In this document: piece after piece, positions 1-7,595 of the stretch
Layout: each line of letters opens with the position of its first letter
Position numbering within the stretch: position 1 is the stretch's first letter
DNA from: Paraburkholderia aspalathi
GTDB taxonomy: Bacteria > Pseudomonadota > Gammaproteobacteria > Burkholderiales > Burkholderiaceae
Direction: 5' to 3'
DNA: 39,282 nucleotides
NCBI RefSeq assembly: GCF_900116445.1
Contig: NZ_FPBH01000055.1
Span: forward strand, 1 to 39,282
Translations under genes and position numbers: made by a program
The notes under the pieces: model-generated
Databases searched by the model: none
Told to the model about the DNA's origin: nothing
Seen by the model: only the letters and a program-made list of their open reading frames with translations

Positions 1-190
1 GCTTCACTTTTTTAAATATTCCCCTTTCCGGGTGTCCAGGTTTACTTGACCACTACAGTGCCGCCCCGCACAGGGGCAACGCTAATAGACCACTAGCAAT
101 TCAAGGAAAGGCACCAAAGCCAGAACAAGGAAAGGCCAAAGCCCTAAGAACACTGACAAAAGCGCCGCGAAGGCAACAAAAAAAACCTCA
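1..190 (-). repeat. Left copy of a terminal inverted repeat
   Basis: Read on the minus strand, this stretch starts at the TGA stop codon of the LysR gene and runs to the window edge. It matches positions 39126-39282 read on the plus strand: a T-run, a GCGGCGCTTTTGTC block, a GGCTTTGGCCTTTCCTTG block, a 51-base core (45-95) with one mismatch to 39192-39242, then CCTGGACACC and an AT-rich tail. This copy is longer because the GGCTTTGG/CCTTTCCTTG block occurs twice. The core holds a GCCCC/GGGGC hairpin. It may be a dispersed gene-end repeat of Burkholderia type or the remnant of a mobile element end. Confidence 0.85.
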
Positions 191-1066
191 CTTCCCATCT
201 TTAAGATACTCAACAAACCGCTCCGCGACAGGCTCCGAATCGCCCCCTCTCCGCAAAAGCAAAACCTGCGACAGCAGCGTCTCCCCCTGCAAGGGCAAAA
301 AGCAAACCCTCGGATCCTGCACCTGCCGTAAGGTAAAAGGCACCAACGCCACCCCCATCCCAAACCCGACCATCGTCACAACGGTCTGCCACAACCGCGC
401 CTCGTGGCGAATCAACGGACTAAACCCAGCCCCCACGCACTGCGCAATAATCAGATCGTGATAATGCGGCGACACCGTGCGCGGAAACAGAATAAACGGC
501 TCCTGCGCCAACGCCCGCAGATCGACCTTGCGCTTTCGCGCCAGCGGATGATCAATCGGTAAGCAACACAAAAACGGCTCCGAAAAAATCGGCGTCGAAA
601 GCACATCCGACGGAAAATTCCCCCAATGCGCGCAGCCCATGTCTATCTGCATCCGCTGGATCGCATGCACCTGTTCGCTGGTGTTCATCTCCTTCAGCAC
701 GATTTCGACGCCCGGATAGTCAGCCTCGAAGCGGCTCACCGCCTGCGGCATCCCGCGATACAACATCGAGTTCACAAAGCCGATCCGCAAGCGGCCAGCT
801 AACCCGTGCGCAGATCGGACCGTGATGCGTTCGGCTTCGCCCGCCTGCAGCAGCAAGCGGCGCGCCTCGCCAAGCAGCACCTGCCCCGCGTTCGTCAGCG
901 CGACCGTCTTGTTGGTGCGCGCGAGCAGTTGCACCCCTAACTGTTCCTCGAACTTGCGGATGTCGAAACTGAGCGCCGGCTGCGAAATGAACAGCCGCTT
1001 CGCCGCGCGGCCGAAATGCAATTCCTCGGCGACCGCCACGAAATAGCGCAATTGCTTCAGGTCCAC
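188..1066 (-). CDS. LysR-family transcriptional regulator
   Basis: The 292-residue product has the usual LysR length. Residues 1-60 form the winged helix-turn-helix (MDLKQLRYFVAVAEELHFGR, then AAKRLFISQPALS), followed by a linker helix and a LysR substrate-binding domain from about residue 90. The start is GTG at 1066-1064, with GGAGA a few bases upstream on the minus strand. The gene is divergent from the acyl-CoA dehydrogenase, with 109 bases between them that hold a T-N11-A dyad, so it probably controls the 1176-5540 genes in response to their substrate or an intermediate. The target is inferred from position. The stop codon is also the first codon of the terminal repeat. Confidence 0.93.
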   Translation of the reverse strand: MDLKQLRYFVAVAEELHFGRAAKRLFISQPALSFDIRKFEEQLGVQLLARTNKTVALTNAGQVLLGEARRLLLQAGEAERITVRSAHGLAGRLRIGFVNSMLYRGMPQAVSRFEADYPGVEIVLKEMNTSEQVHAIQRMQIDMGCAHWGNFPSDVLSTPIFSEPFLCCLPIDHPLARKRKVDLRALAQEPFILFPRTVSPHYHDLIIAQCVGAGFSPLIRHEARLWQTVVTMVGFGMGVALVPFTLRQVQDPRVCFLPLQGETLLSQVLLLRRGGDSEPVAERFVEYLKDGK

Positions 1067-1085
1067 GGCAGTCTCCGGTTCTTTG

Positions 1086-1108
1086 ATCGATAAGCTGTAT
1101 CTATCGTA
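1086..1108. promoter_or_regulatory. Candidate LysR operator in the divergent promoter
   Basis: CGATA at 1088-1092 and TATCG at 1102-1106 form an interrupted dyad, and T1091-N11-A1103 fits the LysR box pattern. It lies about 20 bases upstream of the LysR start and about 70 upstream of the acyl-CoA dehydrogenase, as expected for an autoregulated divergent LysR site. The assignment rests on motif and position only. Confidence 0.5.
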
Positions 1109-1175
1109 CCGGATATAAGTTGTATTAGACGATTATCGAAGCCGCTTCTATGCTCCTTCCACAAAGGAGACAAGC

Positions 1176-2942
1176 ATGAGCGAAATCACCGCGCAGCCGG
1201 CACACGGCTCGTCCAATATTCCCGACAGCCGGGGCGTCAACCTCTTCAGCAGCGACCCCGACTTCGCCCGTCTGCTCAAACTGCATCTCGGTGACGCGCT
1301 ATATCAGGAACTCGAAAGCCAACTCGTTTCGCTAGGCCAGCGGGCGTCCGACGAACTCGACGTGTGGGCGTTGTCCGCCGACAAGAACCCGCCGCAATTG
1401 CGGCATCGCACGCGGCGCGGCGAAGCGCTGCAAAGCATCGACAAGCATCCCGATTACGTCGCGCTCGAACGCGTGGCCTACGCGGAGTTGGGGCTCGCGT
1501 CGATGAGCCATGACACCCGCGATGGCGAAAAGGCACCGCCGCCGCTGGTCAAATACTCACTGACCTTCCTGTTCGTGCAGGCGGAATTCGGGCTGTGCTG
1601 TCCCGTCAGCATGACCGACTCGCTCACGCGTACGCTGCGCAAATTCGGCGCGCCCGAACTGGTCGCGCGGTTTCTGCCGATGCTGGCTTCACGTGATTTC
1701 GACACGTTGTTTCAGGGCGCGATGTTCATGACCGAACAGGCGGCGGGCTCGGACGTTGCCCGTATCGCGACGCGTGCCGCGCTCGAAACCGGCGCGAACG
1801 GTGAAGAAGCCTGGCGCCTCTACGGCGACAAATGGTTCTGCTCGAACGCCGACGCCGATCTCGCGATGGTGCTCGCGCACGTGGACAACGCACCTGCCGG
1901 TATCAACGGCCTTGGGCTGTTCCTGTTGCCGAAGACTTTGCCGGACGGCTCGCGCAACAGCTATCGGATCGTGCGTCTGAAGGACAAGCTCGGCAGCCGC
2001 TCGATGGCGAGCGGCGAGATCGTGCTGGAAGGCGCCGTGGCGTATCTGATCGGCGAAGTGGGGCGCGGCTTTCACCAGATGGCCGACATGATCAACATGT
2101 CGCGTCTGTCGAACGGCGTGCGTGCGGCGGGCTTGATGCGCCGCGCGCTGACCGAGGCGCTGCACATCGCACGCAATCGCGAAGCGTTCGGCCGCAAGCT
2201 GATCGATATGCCGCTAATGCAGCGGCAGTTGCTCAAGATGATGCTGCCCGCGGAACAGGCTCGTTCGATGTTCATGCAAATCGCTTTGTTGCTGGAAAAG
2301 GCCGACGCCGGCGATCGGCAGGCGGCGAAATGCGTGCGCATCCTTACGCCGTTGATCAAATTTCGCGCGTGCCGCGATGCTCGCCGTGTGACCGGCGACG
2401 CGATGGAAGTGCGCGGTGGCACCGGCTATATCGAAGAGTGGAGCGACGCGCGTCTCGTGCGCGACGCGCATCTCGGTTCGATCTGGGAAGGCACTAGCAA
2501 CATTGTCGCGCTCGATGTCGCGCGTGCAGCGAAACGGGATGGTGCGCTCGAACCGCTGCGCACATATCTGCAGGATATGCTCGGTGCTGCAGGACTGCCC
2601 GCTGCGAGTCTCAAGGTGCTGCGTTCTACTTTGACGCGCGCTTGCGATGCCCTTGCGAGCGTCGCCGAGTGCGGACGCGATGAATCGGTCCGGCAGGCGG
2701 GCACGGCCCTGTATCACGCGAGTACGGCTGTGCTCATGGCCTGCGAAGGTGTGCGTCTCGCGCCGGATTTCAGGCGTCTCGCGCTGAGTCATCTGGTGTT
2801 GCGGCACAAGCTGCTGCCGTTCGATCCGCTCGACGTGCAGACGCCTTCCGATGAAAACGACGTCATCAACGCACTGGTCAATGCCCGTAGCGTGACGCTC
2901 GACCAGACATTGCAACTGCTGCCGGCAGGGAGCGAACAATGA
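1176..2942 (+). CDS. Acyl-CoA dehydrogenase family protein
   Basis: The 588-residue flavoprotein would oxidise an acyl-CoA to the enoyl-CoA. The middle domain carries MTEQAAGSDVARI, the FAD and substrate contact region. The C-terminal domain has GGTGYIEEWSDARLVRDAHLG followed by IWEGTSNIVALDV, in which E438 occupies the place of the catalytic base in many family members. It is longer than the roughly 380-residue short-chain enzymes and has extensions at both ends, closer to AidB-like or very-long-chain forms. The start at 1176 follows AAAGGAGACAAGC, a good ribosome-binding site. Its stop overlaps the next start (ATGA), so it is translationally coupled to the CoA-transferase. The substrate cannot be read from the sequence. 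Confidence 0.93.
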   Translation: MSEITAQPAHGSSNIPDSRGVNLFSSDPDFARLLKLHLGDALYQELESQLVSLGQRASDELDVWALSADKNPPQLRHRTRRGEALQSIDKHPDYVALERVAYAELGLASMSHDTRDGEKAPPPLVKYSLTFLFVQAEFGLCCPVSMTDSLTRTLRKFGAPELVARFLPMLASRDFDTLFQGAMFMTEQAAGSDVARIATRAALETGANGEEAWRLYGDKWFCSNADADLAMVLAHVDNAPAGINGLGLFLLPKTLPDGSRNSYRIVRLKDKLGSRSMASGEIVLEGAVAYLIGEVGRGFHQMADMINMSRLSNGVRAAGLMRRALTEALHIARNREAFGRKLIDMPLMQRQLLKMMLPAEQARSMFMQIALLLEKADAGDRQAAKCVRILTPLIKFRACRDARRVTGDAMEVRGGTGYIEEWSDARLVRDAHLGSIWEGTSNIVALDVARAAKRDGALEPLRTYLQDMLGAAGLPAASLKVLRSTLTRACDALASVAECGRDESVRQAGTALYHASTAVLMACEGVRLAPDFRRLALSHLVLRHKLLPFDPLDVQTPSDENDVINALVNARSVTLDQTLQLLPAGSEQ

Positions 2943-4150
2943 CCGAACATGTGAACAACGGTACGCAAGCAACGCCGGGCGCATTGCAAGGCATCAAAGT
3001 CATCGACCTCAGCCGCGTGCTCGGCGGCCCGTACTGCACGCAAGCGCTGGCCGATCACGGTGCTCAGGTCATCAAACTGGAGCCCCCTGGCGGAGATGAA
3101 ACGCGCGGCTGGGGGCCGCCGTTTTACGGTGACACTGCGTGGTATTTCGCGGGCGTGAACCGTAACAAGCAGGGCATCGCGGTCGATCTGTCGTGCAACG
3201 AGGGCCGCGACATTTTGTGGAAACTCCTCGAAGACGCCGACGTGCTGGTCGAAAACTTCAAGCCCGGCACGCTCGCGCGCTGGGGCATGGATTACGAGCG
3301 CGATTTGCGCGAGCGCTTCCCGAAGCTGATTCATTGCGCGGTATCGGGCTTCGGTCCCGACGGCCCGCTAGGCGGCTTGCCCGGCTACGACGCCGCGATT
3401 CAGGCGATGACCGGCCTGATGAGTGTGAACGGCGAGCGCGACGGACCAGCGACGCGCGTCGGCTTGCCGGTCGTGGATATGGTGACGGGTTTGAACGCGC
3501 TGGCCGGCATTCTGCTGGCGCTCGCCGAGCGCACGAAAAGCGGGCGTGGCCAATCGATCGATATCGCGCTGTACGACTGCGGCGTGTCGCTCCTGCATCC
3601 GCATCTGCCGAACTATTTCGGCTCGGGCCGCACGCCCGAGCGCAGCGGCAATGCCCATCCGAACATCACGCCGTACGACAGCTATCGGACCGCGACCGCG
3701 CCAATCTTTCTCGCCGTCGGGAATGACCGGCAGTTCGCGCGGCTGTGTGCGCATCTTGGCGCGCCGGAACTTGCGGACGATCCCCGCTACGTGGATAACC
3801 GCAACCGCTGCGCGCATCGCGAGCCGCTAAAGGCCGCGCTCGAAGATTTGCTCGCATCGCACGACTGCGAGCCGCTCGCTCAGGCATTGATCAATGCAGG
3901 CGTGCCGTGCGGGCCGGTGCAAACCGTCGACGTCGTCGCGCGCCATCCGCACACACTACATCGCGGCATGGTGATCGAGATGGGCGAGTATCGCGGCACG
4001 GCGTCGCCGATCAAATTGTCGCGCACGCCGGCCACCTATCGCAGTGCGCCGCCGACGCTCGGCGGCGACACACGCGATGTACTCGACGCACTCGGCATCG
4101 ATGCTGCAACCCAGCAGCGTTTGCTCGAAGCGGGCGTACTCAAAGCCTGA
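2939..4150 (+). CDS. Class III CoA-transferase (CaiB/BaiF family)
   Basis: The 403-residue protein has the family length. The N-terminus GIKVIDLSRVLGGPYCTQ and then VIKLEPPGGDETRGWGPP are typical of CaiB/BaiF enzymes. The conserved aspartate that forms the acyl-CoA anhydride is D180 in GLPVVDMVTGLNALAG. Members move CoA from a donor thioester to a free carboxylic acid. Its overlap with the upstream acyl-CoA dehydrogenase and the transporter 76 bases downstream suggest that it activates the imported acid, which the dehydrogenase then oxidises. Donor and acceptor are unknown. Confidence 0.95.
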   Translation: MTEHVNNGTQATPGALQGIKVIDLSRVLGGPYCTQALADHGAQVIKLEPPGGDETRGWGPPFYGDTAWYFAGVNRNKQGIAVDLSCNEGRDILWKLLEDADVLVENFKPGTLARWGMDYERDLRERFPKLIHCAVSGFGPDGPLGGLPGYDAAIQAMTGLMSVNGERDGPATRVGLPVVDMVTGLNALAGILLALAERTKSGRGQSIDIALYDCGVSLLHPHLPNYFGSGRTPERSGNAHPNITPYDSYRTATAPIFLAVGNDRQFARLCAHLGAPELADDPRYVDNRNRCAHREPLKAALEDLLASHDCEPLAQALINAGVPCGPVQTVDVVARHPHTLHRGMVIEMGEYRGTASPIKLSRTPATYRSAPPTLGGDTRDVLDALGIDAATQQRLLEAGVLKA

Positions 4151-4226
4151 CCGCAAGCAAGCAGTTTTCCGGTGACGGCACGCAGAAGCCGCGCTATCCA
4201 GAAGAACGACCTTGGAGACGAAACAC

Positions 4227-5540
4227 ATGAATCGCGAGCCAGACGACCTCGCCGCAGGCCGGCAACCCAACCGTGCCGCAGCAGCGGCATTTGTAGGCAC
4301 CACAATCGAGTGGTACGACTTTTATATCTACGCCACCGCATCCGCGCTGATTTTCGGCAAGCTGTTCTTTCCCGGCAGCGACCCTTTCTTCGCTACGCTG
4401 GCTTCGTTTGGCACGTTCGCGGTGGGCTTTTTCGCGCGACCGTTCGGTGGCCTCGTGTTCGGCCACCTGGGCGATCGCATTGGCCGCAAGAAGGCGCTCG
4501 TGGCGACGCTCGCGATCATGGGCATCGGCACGGTCGGCATCGGTTTCCTGCCGACGTATGCGAGCGCTGGCGTTTGGGCGCCGGTGTTGCTGGTGCTGCT
4601 GCGCGTCGCGCAGGGTATCGCGATCGGTGGCGAGTGGGGCGGCGCGGTACTGATGGCAAGCGAACACGCGCCACAGGGCAGGCGCACTTTCTTCGCCTCG
4701 TTTGCGCAGCTCGGTAGCCCGGCGGGATTGATCCTGTCGCTGCTCGCGTTTCGCGCGGTGGCGTCGATGGATAAGGAAGCGTTTCTCAGTTGGGGCTGGC
4801 GTCTGCCGTTTCTCGCCAGCGCGGTGTTGCTGGTGGTGGGTTTGCTGATCCGCGCGGGAGTCGATGAATCGCCCGAATTCAAGGCGTTGAAAGCGCAACG
4901 GCGCGTGGCGACGTTGCCGGTCGCCGAGGTTGTGCGCGACGCATGGCGCACGGTGTTGTTGTGTCTCGGTGCGAATGTGATCGGCGTGGCCGGTGCCTGG
5001 TTCGTCAATACGTTCATGCTGAATTACACGACGCAGACGCTTGGACTCGATCGTTCGCTGATTCTCGATTGCCTGTTTGTGGTGGCTTTCATTCAGTTGT
5101 TCACGCAACTGGGTTCCGGATGGTTTGCGCAACGGATAGGTACCGGCAGGTTTTTAAAGGGCGCAGCGGCGTTGGCGATGCTTTCGCCTTATCCGATGTT
5201 CGCGCTGGTATCGACCGGGCAGCCGGTGGCGATTGTGTTCGGCATCGCGCTGGCGGTGATGTGCATGTCGAGTTCTTATGCGGTGATGGCCGGTTTTATG
5301 TCGACTGCATTCCCGGTGAGAGTCCGGTACTCCGCTATTTCTTTGTCCTATCAGGTGTGCGCCGCATTGGCCGGTGGCTTGACGCCGTTGATCGGGACGT
5401 TGCTCGCGCATCGATATCCGGGCGCATGGTGGCCGTTGGCCGTGTTTTATAGCTGCCTCGCAGGGGTTTCGCTGATTTGCATCGGCACCTTGGAGCGCCG
5501 TAAGCGCGGCGCGGCGCGAGGTGTTGTCGAAGTCGCCTAG
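4227..5540 (+). CDS. MFS transporter of the metabolite:H+ symporter type
   Basis: The 437-residue membrane protein has about twelve hydrophobic segments. TTIEWYDFYIYATASAL near the N-terminus and motif A (GHLGDRIGRKKAL, about residue 80) mark the metabolite:H+ symporter family (ShiA, KgtP and ProP relatives), which imports organic acids, betaines or shikimate. I chose ATG 4227 because GGAG at 4214-4217 lies ahead of it; an in-frame TTG at 4212 would overlap that site. Following the CoA-ligation and oxidation genes in the same direction, it probably imports the acid they use. The substrate is not predictable. Confidence 0.92.
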   Translation: MNREPDDLAAGRQPNRAAAAAFVGTTIEWYDFYIYATASALIFGKLFFPGSDPFFATLASFGTFAVGFFARPFGGLVFGHLGDRIGRKKALVATLAIMGIGTVGIGFLPTYASAGVWAPVLLVLLRVAQGIAIGGEWGGAVLMASEHAPQGRRTFFASFAQLGSPAGLILSLLAFRAVASMDKEAFLSWGWRLPFLASAVLLVVGLLIRAGVDESPEFKALKAQRRVATLPVAEVVRDAWRTVLLCLGANVIGVAGAWFVNTFMLNYTTQTLGLDRSLILDCLFVVAFIQLFTQLGSGWFAQRIGTGRFLKGAAALAMLSPYPMFALVSTGQPVAIVFGIALAVMCMSSSYAVMAGFMSTAFPVRVRYSAISLSYQVCAALAGGLTPLIGTLLAHRYPGAWWPLAVFYSCLAGVSLICIGTLERRKRGAARGVVEVA

Positions 5541-5558
5541 GTTAAGGTGCGTCGCCGT

Positions 5559-5635
5559 GTGACGCCTGTTTGTCCGTATGCCCCCGAATTAGGGCAACGC
5601 CAATCGATCCATTACAAAACGCGGACAGGCGTCAC
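5559..5635 (+). promoter_or_regulatory. Long interrupted inverted repeat upstream of the racemase-like gene
   Basis: GTGACGCCTG-TTT-GTCCG at 5559-5576 can pair with CGGACAGGCGTCAC at 5622-5635 if two or three T residues bulge out, closing a 45-base loop that contains GCCC/GGGC. It sits just after the transporter stop codon and about 130 bases before the next start. There is no clean U-run, so it could be a terminator of the upstream unit or a structured leader. Confidence 0.4.
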
Positions 5636-5762
5636 CGCAGGAAAACCTTCAGTAAGGACTCAGCCAGGCATAAACCCGCTATTTCGTGATTAACAACATC
5701 CTGAATCCCCGAAAGCATCCTAATATCAAGGCGAACTGAAAAAACGACAGGGGAAAGCCATC

Positions 5763-7274
5763 ATGTATCGTCATCGTTCGCTGGGTGTGGTGACTGGCGC
5801 GTCGCCGCTCGCAAGCGTCGACGTATTGAGCAGGATGACCGCGGCCTGGCGCCGGCCCGGCGCGGCCAAGCCGTTCGACTTCGTCCTCGAGCAGCATTCG
5901 TGGCAAGGACCGGCAACGCCAGGCGCCGCGAGCGCGCCCTTCAAGATCCACGTGTTCGACACGATTCGCGCCTTCGAGAAGCGCGGTGTCGACGCGATCG
6001 TCTTGCCGTGCTTCCTCAGCCATACCTTCATCGACGAGCTCTCGGCCAACGTGGCGCCGCCGATCGCCAACATCATGGCCGCGCTCTTGGCGCACGTGCG
6101 ACAGGCTTTTCCGTCGGTTCGCCGTATCGGCGTGCTAACTTCCGGCACGATCCGCCACCACGGCCTTTTCGAACGCTATTTCGACAGTGCGCGATTCGAC
6201 GTGCTGCATCCGCGTGATGAAGCGGGCGTCGATTGCGTAACGAGCGCAGTGTATGGCGACGAGGGCATCAAATGCGGGCATCTGTACGGCCGGCCCGTCG
6301 AGTTGCTGCGCGCCGCTTGCGCGGACCTCATTGCGCAAGGTGCGGAGATCATCGTTCCCGGGCTCGCAGAAATTCCGTTGGTGGCACGCGCACTCGGCAC
6401 GCTGGAAGTGCCGTTCGTCGATACCAATCTCGTCTACGCGCGCTACGTCGCAGCGGCGCACTATGCGCAGCCGGAGCGGCGTTTCAAGGTGGGCGTGTTG
6501 GGTGGTGTCGGCCCGGCGGCGACTGTCGATTTCATGGCGAAACTGGTGCGCAACACGCCGGCCGCCTGCGATCAGGACCACATCAAGATTATGGTCGAGC
6601 AGAATCCGCAGATTCCGGATCGCACTGAGGCGCTGCTCGGCAACGGCGACGATCCGACACTCGCGCTCTACGCTGCCTGCAAGACGCTCGAAGAGGGCGG
6701 CGCCGATCTCATCGCCATTCCGTGCAATACGGCGCATGCGTTCGTGGAAGGGATTCAGCCGGCATTGACCATTCCGATCGTCAATATGCTGACCTGTACC
6801 GCCGATTATCTGCGTGAGGCTTTCCCAAGCCTGCGCGAAGTCGGCGTGCTGGCTACGTCGGGCACGCTGGCGAGCCGGGTCTACGAGAGGGCGCTCGAAG
6901 CATGCGGCTTCGTGCAGATCGCGCCGGCCGCGGCCGCTCAGGCCCGGCTCATGAACGCGGTTTATGGGCCGAGTGGCGCCAAGGCGGGCTACACGTCGGG
7001 TGAGTGCTGTGACGACCTCGCCGCTGCGGTGGATGATCTGGTCGCGCAAGGCGTGCAGGTCATCGTGCTGGGCTGCACCGAGTTGCCGCTGCTGCTGCGC
7101 GGTTCGACGCTGACGCGGCCGGACGGGTCGGTGGTGCGGCTTGTCGATCCGACCGAGGTGCTGGCAAAACGCTGCGTGGCTTACGCGCTGGGCGGAAGCG
7201 GAGTGGCGCAGGCCGCTTCGGAACCAGCGGCGCCGGTGACAGGCCGGTTTGACGTGGAAAGCGTCTTCGGCTAG
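5763..7274 (+). CDS. Tandem two-domain Asp/Glu racemase family protein
   Basis: The 503-residue protein is twice the usual length of an aspartate/glutamate racemase (about 230-250). Domain 2 starts near FKVGVLGGVGPAATVDFMAK (about residue 240) and has both catalytic cysteines: C321 in IPCNTAH and C438 in LGCTELPLL. Domain 1 (1-235) keeps C83 in VLPCFLSHTF but has L201 in VPGLAEIPL where the second cysteine should be, so it cannot use the two-base mechanism and may be regulatory or structural. The start follows ACAGGGGAAAGCCATC, a clear ribosome-binding site. The gene stands alone. Amino acid racemisation is the likely role; the substrate could be aspartate or glutamate. Confidence 0.88.
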   Translation: MYRHRSLGVVTGASPLASVDVLSRMTAAWRRPGAAKPFDFVLEQHSWQGPATPGAASAPFKIHVFDTIRAFEKRGVDAIVLPCFLSHTFIDELSANVAPPIANIMAALLAHVRQAFPSVRRIGVLTSGTIRHHGLFERYFDSARFDVLHPRDEAGVDCVTSAVYGDEGIKCGHLYGRPVELLRAACADLIAQGAEIIVPGLAEIPLVARALGTLEVPFVDTNLVYARYVAAAHYAQPERRFKVGVLGGVGPAATVDFMAKLVRNTPAACDQDHIKIMVEQNPQIPDRTEALLGNGDDPTLALYAACKTLEEGGADLIAIPCNTAHAFVEGIQPALTIPIVNMLTCTADYLREAFPSLREVGVLATSGTLASRVYERALEACGFVQIAPAAAAQARLMNAVYGPSGAKAGYTSGECCDDLAAAVDDLVAQGVQVIVLGCTELPLLLRGSTLTRPDGSVVRLVDPTEVLAKRCVAYALGGSGVAQAASEPAAPVTGRFDVESVFG

Positions 7275-7282
7275 GGCCGGCC

Positions 7283-7345
7283 GGTTTCGGCTAGTTCCGG
7301 CTGGCGCGCGCCCCGCGCTGAGCTGCGCCGGAAACCTTGTATTTC
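7283..7345 (+). terminator. Possible terminator after the racemase-like gene
   Basis: GGTTTCGGC at 7283-7291 can pair with GCCGGAAACC at 7327-7336 with one bulged base, and the second arm is followed by TTGTATTT. The loop is long and GC-rich, so this is weak. The 7275-7595 gap otherwise holds only the LexA-type box and promoter described separately. Confidence 0.3.
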
Positions 7346-7483
7346 CCACCTCCGCCGCCATTTCCTGACGGCTGCATGGTTTCCTCTGAAACGGCACATC
7401 GCTTGCTGGTCGGCTGATCGGGGCGCCCTCGGCGTCGCCTTTCCAGACCCGAGGCGCTGCGAGCTTGCAGCCATGCCGTGTCA

Positions 7484-7512
7484 TGGAAAACTGTATAAAT
7501 ATACAGTATAGT
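7484..7512 (+). promoter_or_regulatory. Candidate sigma-70 promoter of the tandem uvrA gene
   Basis: TATAGT at 7507-7512 is a good -10 element. TGGAAA at 7484-7489 is a weak -35 at 17-base spacing. The 17-base spacer is almost entirely filled by the LexA-type palindrome, so repressor binding would block polymerase. Confidence 0.5.
7491..7506. promoter_or_regulatory. LexA (SOS) box
   Basis: CTGTATAAATATACAG fits the proteobacterial LexA consensus CTG-N10-CAG with an AT-rich alternating core. It lies about 90-120 bases upstream of the UvrA-family start and inside the candidate promoter. Regulation of a repair gene by LexA is well established, so the assignment is strong though untested here. 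Confidence 0.82.
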
Positions 7513-7595
7513 ATCCCCCTATAACCCGGCCTTTGGCGTGTCGTTCCGCCAGCCGGGTATCCCGAACTTGCGCGGTCGCGAGGCGTCCGTGAGAG

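Noticed and set aside
1..190. A complete insertion sequence at the window ends
   Set aside because: No transposase frame is present in either repeat; only a possible element end can be argued.
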